From: Saprospiraceae bacterium | GTDB lineage: Bacteria; Bacteroidota; Bacteroidia; Chitinophagales; Saprospiraceae | NCBI GenBank assembly: GCA_025455635.1 | Contig: JALOMF010000407.1 | Coordinates: forward strand, 1-7,959 | DNA length: 7,959 nt | Direction: 5' to 3' | In this document: piece by piece, positions 5,818 to 7,959 of the stretch | Layout of the letters: the number at the start of each line of letters is the position of its first letter | Numbering within the stretch: position 1 is the stretch's first letter | The notes under the pieces: generated by a model | Databases searched by the model: none | Seen by the model: only the letters and a program-made list of their open reading frames with translations | What the model was told of the DNA's origin: nothing | Translations under genes and position numbers: made by a program

Positions 5818-5841
5818 GAATTGTTGAATTGTTGAATTGTT
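5818..5841. repeat. Three perfect 8-bp repeats (GAATTGTT)
   Basis: GAATTGTT occurs three times in tandem with no gap, 6 bp upstream of the paaC ATG. In the direction of paaC it reads AACAATTC three times, an unstructured A/C-rich leader. Bases 5819-5833 are an exact reverse complement of 5885-5899. Confidence 0.85.
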
Positions 5842-5876
5842 GGGTGGCTATCAGTCGAAGTGCGTGATGAAAGGGC

Positions 5877-5905
5877 AACAATCAAACAATTCAACAATTT
5901 TACAA
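5877..5905. repeat. CAATTCAACAATT-type repeat after paaB
   Basis: This stretch lies 7 bp beyond the paaB stop. Its 18-mer tcaaacaattcaacaatt (5882-5899) recurs exactly at 6261-6278, beyond the paaA stop. It is the inverted partner of 5818-5841, so a paaB-paaC transcript could form a 15-bp stem with a loop of about 51 nt. Confidence 0.8.
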
Positions 5906-5911
5906 TCAATA

Positions 5912-6196
5912 TTACATGTGCGACACGTTGTCGGGCACGGTGTAAAAGGTTGGGTGGCGATAGACCTTGTCCCGAGCTGGCTCGAAGAGCGGGTCGGAGT
6001 CGTCGGGGTCGGAGGCGGTGATGTGCTTGGACTCGACTACCCAAATGCTGACGCCTTCGTTGCGGCGGGTGTAGAGGTCACGGGCGTTTTCGAGCGCCAT
6101 TTCGGCATCGGTGGCGTGGAGGCTACCGACATGCTTGTGGTTCAGACCGCTTTTGCTGCGGATGAATATTTCCCAAAGGGGCCATTCCTTTTTCAT
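5912..6196 (-). CDS. paaB: Phenylacetyl-CoA 1,2-epoxidase subunit PaaB
   Basis: The product is 94 residues, normal for PaaB. The strongly conserved family core is present: WPLWEIFIRSKSGLNHKHVG at 5-24, SLHATDAEMALENARDLYTR at 25-44 and RNEGVSIWVVES at 45-56. PaaB is the small subunit without metal that bridges PaaAC dimers into the larger epoxidase assembly. The start at 6196 is an ATG in front of WPLWE as in the family; the sequence before it is low-complexity repeat. It sits between paaA (84-bp gap) and paaC (99-bp gap), both gaps long for an operon of this kind and filled with repeats. Confidence 0.95.
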   Translation of the reverse strand: MKKEWPLWEIFIRSKSGLNHKHVGSLHATDAEMALENARDLYTRRNEGVSIWVVESKHITASDPDDSDPLFEPARDKVYRHPTFYTVPDNVSHM

Positions 6197-6199
6197 GGA

Positions 6200-6280
6200 G
6201 TTGATTGTTTGATTGTTGTCATTGTTTGATTGTTGTTAGAGGCCGAAAACAATTTAACACTCAAACAATTCAACAATTGC
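6200..6280. repeat. Inverted low-complexity repeats between paaA and paaB
   Basis: The left half holds a 17-bp tandem duplication (6204-6220 and 6221-6237, attgtttgattgttgt plus C or T). The right half (6249-6280) contains CAAACAATTCAACAATT. The halves are of opposite sense; ATTGTTTGA at 6221-6229 is an exact reverse complement of 6261-6269. A short non-repetitive linker (gaggccgaaa) separates them. Confidence 0.8.
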
Positions 6281-7243
6281 TTAGGCAGCCTTCACGGCAG
6301 CTTCTGGCTGGAGCTTCCGCTGTTCTTTTTTCTCGGCATGGGCCATGGCGGCTTCCCGTACCCAAGCACCATCTTCGTAGGCTTTGGTGCGGGCTTGTAT
6401 GCGCTGGCGGTTGCAGGGGCCGTTGCCTTTCACGACGTTCCAGAACTCGTCCCAGTTGATTTTGCCGAAATCGTAATGGCCACGTTCTTCGTTCCAGCGG
6501 AGGTCGGGGTCGGGCACGGTGAGGCCGAGGTACTCGGCCTGTGGCACGGTCACGTCCACGAAGTTTTGGCGAAGCTCATCGTTTGATTTGCGCTTGATTT
6601 TCCATTTCGAGGCTTGGTCGGAGTGTGTGGACTCGCTGTCGTGCGGGCCAAACATCATCAGGGCGGGCCACCACCAGCGGTTGAGGGCGTCTTGGGCCAT
6701 TGCTTTTTGTTCGGGCGAGCCGAAAGACATGGCCATCATCAGCTCATAGCCTTGGCGTTGGTGGAAGCTCTCTTCTTTGCAAATGCGCACCATCGCACGG
6801 GCGTAAGGGCCGTAGGAGGTACGGGTAAGCATCACTTGGTTCGTGATGGCAGCACCGTCCACGAGCCAGCCGATGGCGCCGATGTCGGCCCAGTTGAGCG
6901 TGGGATAGTTGAAGATGGAGGAGTACTTGGCCTTGCCCGTGAGCAATTGCTGGACAAGCTCGTCCCTATCTGCACCGAGGGTTTCGGCAGCAGAGTAGAG
7001 GTAGAGGCCGTGCCCGGCTTCGTCTTGGACTTTGGCTAGGAGGATGAGCTTCCGGCGTAGGGATGGTGCCCTGGTAATCCAGTTACCTTCGGGCAGCATC
7101 CCTACGATTTCGGAATGGGCGTGCTGCGAAATTTGGCGGATTAGGGTTTTACGGTAGGCATCCGGCATCCAGTCCTTTGGTTCTATTTTTACTTCATCGT
7201 CAATTTTGGACTGGAAAATCGCTTCTAAGTTTACGCTAGTCAT
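6281..7243 (-). CDS. paaA: Phenylacetyl-CoA 1,2-epoxidase catalytic subunit PaaA
   Basis: With the ATG at 7243 the product is 320 residues, normal for PaaA; an in-frame start at 7318 would overlap the promoter. PaaA carries the diiron site that inserts one oxygen atom of O2 into the ring of phenylacetyl-CoA, giving the 1,2-epoxide. Two ExxH pairs typical of this ferritin-like fold are visible: E75-H78 in KVQDEAGHG and E158-H161 in CKEESFHQRQ; E45 in HAHSEIVGM is a likely further ligand. PEGNWITRAPSLRRKLILLA (51-70) and WWWPALMMFGPHDSES (190-205) are also family-like. All key residues appear intact. It heads the operon paaA-paaB-paaC and has a palindromic operator candidate and a TACATTTG box upstream. 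Electron supply needs PaaE, not present here. Confidence 0.96.
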   Translation of the reverse strand: MTSVNLEAIFQSKIDDEVKIEPKDWMPDAYRKTLIRQISQHAHSEIVGMLPEGNWITRAPSLRRKLILLAKVQDEAGHGLYLYSAAETLGADRDELVQQLLTGKAKYSSIFNYPTLNWADIGAIGWLVDGAAITNQVMLTRTSYGPYARAMVRICKEESFHQRQGYELMMAMSFGSPEQKAMAQDALNRWWWPALMMFGPHDSESTHSDQASKWKIKRKSNDELRQNFVDVTVPQAEYLGLTVPDPDLRWNEERGHYDFGKINWDEFWNVVKGNGPCNRQRIQARTKAYEDGAWVREAAMAHAEKKEQRKLQPEAAVKAA

Positions 7244-7282
7244 AATTTGGTAAGGCTGAAGTAGAAAACAAAAATTTCTCTG

Positions 7283-7290
7283 CAAATGTA
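7283..7290 (-). promoter_or_regulatory. Promoter -7 box of the paaA operon (TACATTTG)
   Basis: On the minus strand TACATTTG matches the Bacteroidota -7 consensus TAnnTTTG exactly, 39 bp upstream of the paaA ATG, giving a leader of about 30 nt. The nearest TTG (7318-7316) is 25 nt upstream, slightly longer than the usual 17-23 nt spacing, so the -33 element is weak. Confidence 0.55.
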
Positions 7291-7311
7291 GGCGTATTTT
7301 GATTAGAGTTG

Positions 7312-7325
7312 CGAACAAGTGTTCG
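7312..7325. promoter_or_regulatory. 14-bp palindromic operator candidate upstream of paaA
   Basis: CGAACA-AG-TGTTCG is a perfect 6-bp inverted repeat with a 2-bp centre, 21 bp upstream of the TACATTTG box and overlapping the -33 region. Its size and symmetry fit a dimeric repressor such as a TetR-family PaaR, which controls paa genes in several bacteria. The regulator gene is not in this window, so the link is an inference. Confidence 0.5.
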
Positions 7326-7675
7326 TATTTTTTTTAAAAATATTAATACTTCGCAAAATATTGAATAACCACCACCAATGCCATGCCTTGTGGCGATTCA
7401 TCCCCAACAAACAAGTTGTAAACATTGGTCGATAATTTATCAAAAAAACTCAAGTATCTTTTGCGCATACATCATACGTTTATATATTTGTCTTCAATTT
7501 TCCACCCAATCGATGAAAGTGAAAAGCTCATCACTCAATAGGCTTACGCAGTGTTTGAGAATGCTTACCTAAGATTTACAAATAACCAGATAAGGCAATT
7601 TTCAACGCTCTACCCGAACGATGGCAAGCTCATGTTCATTAGGCGTTATTTGAAAAATACAACAATATGGTAGCG

Positions 7676-7702
7676 TAGGCCTGTTTGCTTGGCCTATGTT
7701 TG
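7676..7702 (+). promoter_or_regulatory. Inverted repeat overlapping a TATGTTTG box
   Basis: TAGGCC (7676-7681) and GGCCTA (7691-7696) form a perfect 6-bp inverted repeat with a 9-nt spacer. The right arm runs into TATGTTTG (7695-7702), which fits the Bacteroidota -7 consensus about 63 bp upstream of the PLP enzyme start. No TTG lies at the proper -33 distance, so promoter strength is doubtful. Confidence 0.35.
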
Positions 7703-7765
7703 CCACTGCCTGTAAAAAAACCAATCGCACCGCAATTTTTTTGTTAATCAACAAACACCTAAACA

Positions 7766-7959
7766 ATGAAAATACAGGAAGCGACCCAGGTAGAGATGGT
7801 CAACCAAGTAGCTTACTATTTGAGGCAGGCTGGTATCATTCACTTGAGTATGGACAACGCACCAATGCCCGATAGGAGGATTGTCCATTTAAACGGAAAA
7901 GAGGTCATTAATTTTTCTTCTTGCAACTATGTTGGGCTAGAAACCGATGAGCGGCTAAA
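7766..7959 (+). CDS. Alpha-oxoamine synthase-type PLP enzyme, 3' partial (BioF/KBL-like)
   Basis: The gene opens with ATG at 7766 after an A-rich leader (acctaaacaATG) and runs off the window, leaving 64 codons. The visible part has about 35 N-terminal residues, then RRIVHLNGKEVINFSSCNYV followed by GLETDERLK. This is the hallmark entry to the alpha-oxoamine synthase fold (8-amino-7-oxononanoate synthase, 2-amino-3-ketobutyrate CoA ligase, serine palmitoyltransferase and relatives), where the motif is usually NFxSxNYLGL. These enzymes join an amino acid to an acyl thioester using PLP. The catalytic lysine lies beyond the window, so the exact substrate cannot be assigned. SSCNYVGL rather than SSNNYLGL suggests a relative rather than canonical BioF. 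Confidence 0.75.
   Translation, partial: MKIQEATQVEMVNQVAYYLRQAGIIHLSMDNAPMPDRRIVHLNGKEVINFSSCNYVGLETDERL

Larger units (their letters stand above)
7244..7765. other. AT-rich intergenic region between divergent genes
   Basis: This 522-bp stretch separates paaA (minus) from the PLP enzyme gene (plus). It is clearly more AT-rich than the genes. Near paaA it holds the promoter and operator candidates. The middle part (about 7330-7660) shows no convincing gene: a 64-residue plus-strand frame at 7378-7572 has no family resemblance. Another frame (7422-7673) is open for 84 codons but for one TAG. The right part holds an inverted repeat and a promoter-like box. Confidence 0.6.

Noticed and set aside
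7378..7572. Small plus-strand gene of 64 codons
   Set aside because: Cysteine-, serine- and isoleucine-rich composition typical of translated AT-rich spacer, with no recognisable motif or leader.
7600..7665. attC-like integron site around TTAGGCGTTAT
   Set aside because: Only one short resemblance to a core site is present; there is no paired inverted core, no integrase and no cassette.

Overview
The window looks like chromosomal DNA of a Bacteroidota bacterium, probably of the Saprospiria type, though that lineage is an impression from protein style rather than a proven placement. The supporting signs are leaders without Shine-Dalgarno sequences that are rich in A and C, promoter-like TAnnTTTG boxes, a CVSKKK-type OmpA lipoprotein, a bifunctional-nuclease/UVR protein and a paaABC cluster.

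Layout, left to right. The 3' end of an NHL-repeat protein gene (+) runs directly into a 9-bp tandem repeat. A NicO/UreH-like metal transporter gene (+) follows, overlapping by 4 bp with a gene for a 66-residue unknown protein (+). Next come a 78-bp near-perfect palindrome and the bifunctional nuclease gene (+). That gene converges, with a 4-bp overlap, on an OmpA-family lipoprotein gene (-). Further minus-strand genes, each with a stem-loop downstream, encode a membrane-anchored coiled-coil protein and an NAD(P)H-dependent FMN reductase-like flavoprotein. Then comes the minus-strand operon paaA-paaB-paaC, which encodes the core of phenylacetyl-CoA 1,2-epoxidase. A 522-bp AT-rich intergenic region separates paaA from the start of a plus-strand alpha-oxoamine synthase-type PLP enzyme gene, which is cut by the window edge.

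How the genes work together: PaaA (catalytic diiron subunit), PaaB (bridge) and PaaC (structural partner) would form the oxygenase core that epoxidises phenylacetyl-CoA. The usual partners PaaD and PaaE are not in the window, so they must be elsewhere if the system works. A 14-bp palindrome and a TACATTTG box upstream of paaA suggest a repressor-controlled promoter. The OmpA lipoprotein and the coiled-coil protein may both serve the cell envelope.

The most striking non-coding feature is the make-up of the intergenic spacers. Several genes are preceded by a CAATTCAACAATT-type leader and followed by its reverse complement (GAATTGTTGAATTG type), so neighbouring spacers contain inverted low-complexity arms. 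Two other spacers hold unrelated palindromes or stacked hairpins. I found no RNA gene, CRISPR array, insertion sequence or clear defence system.
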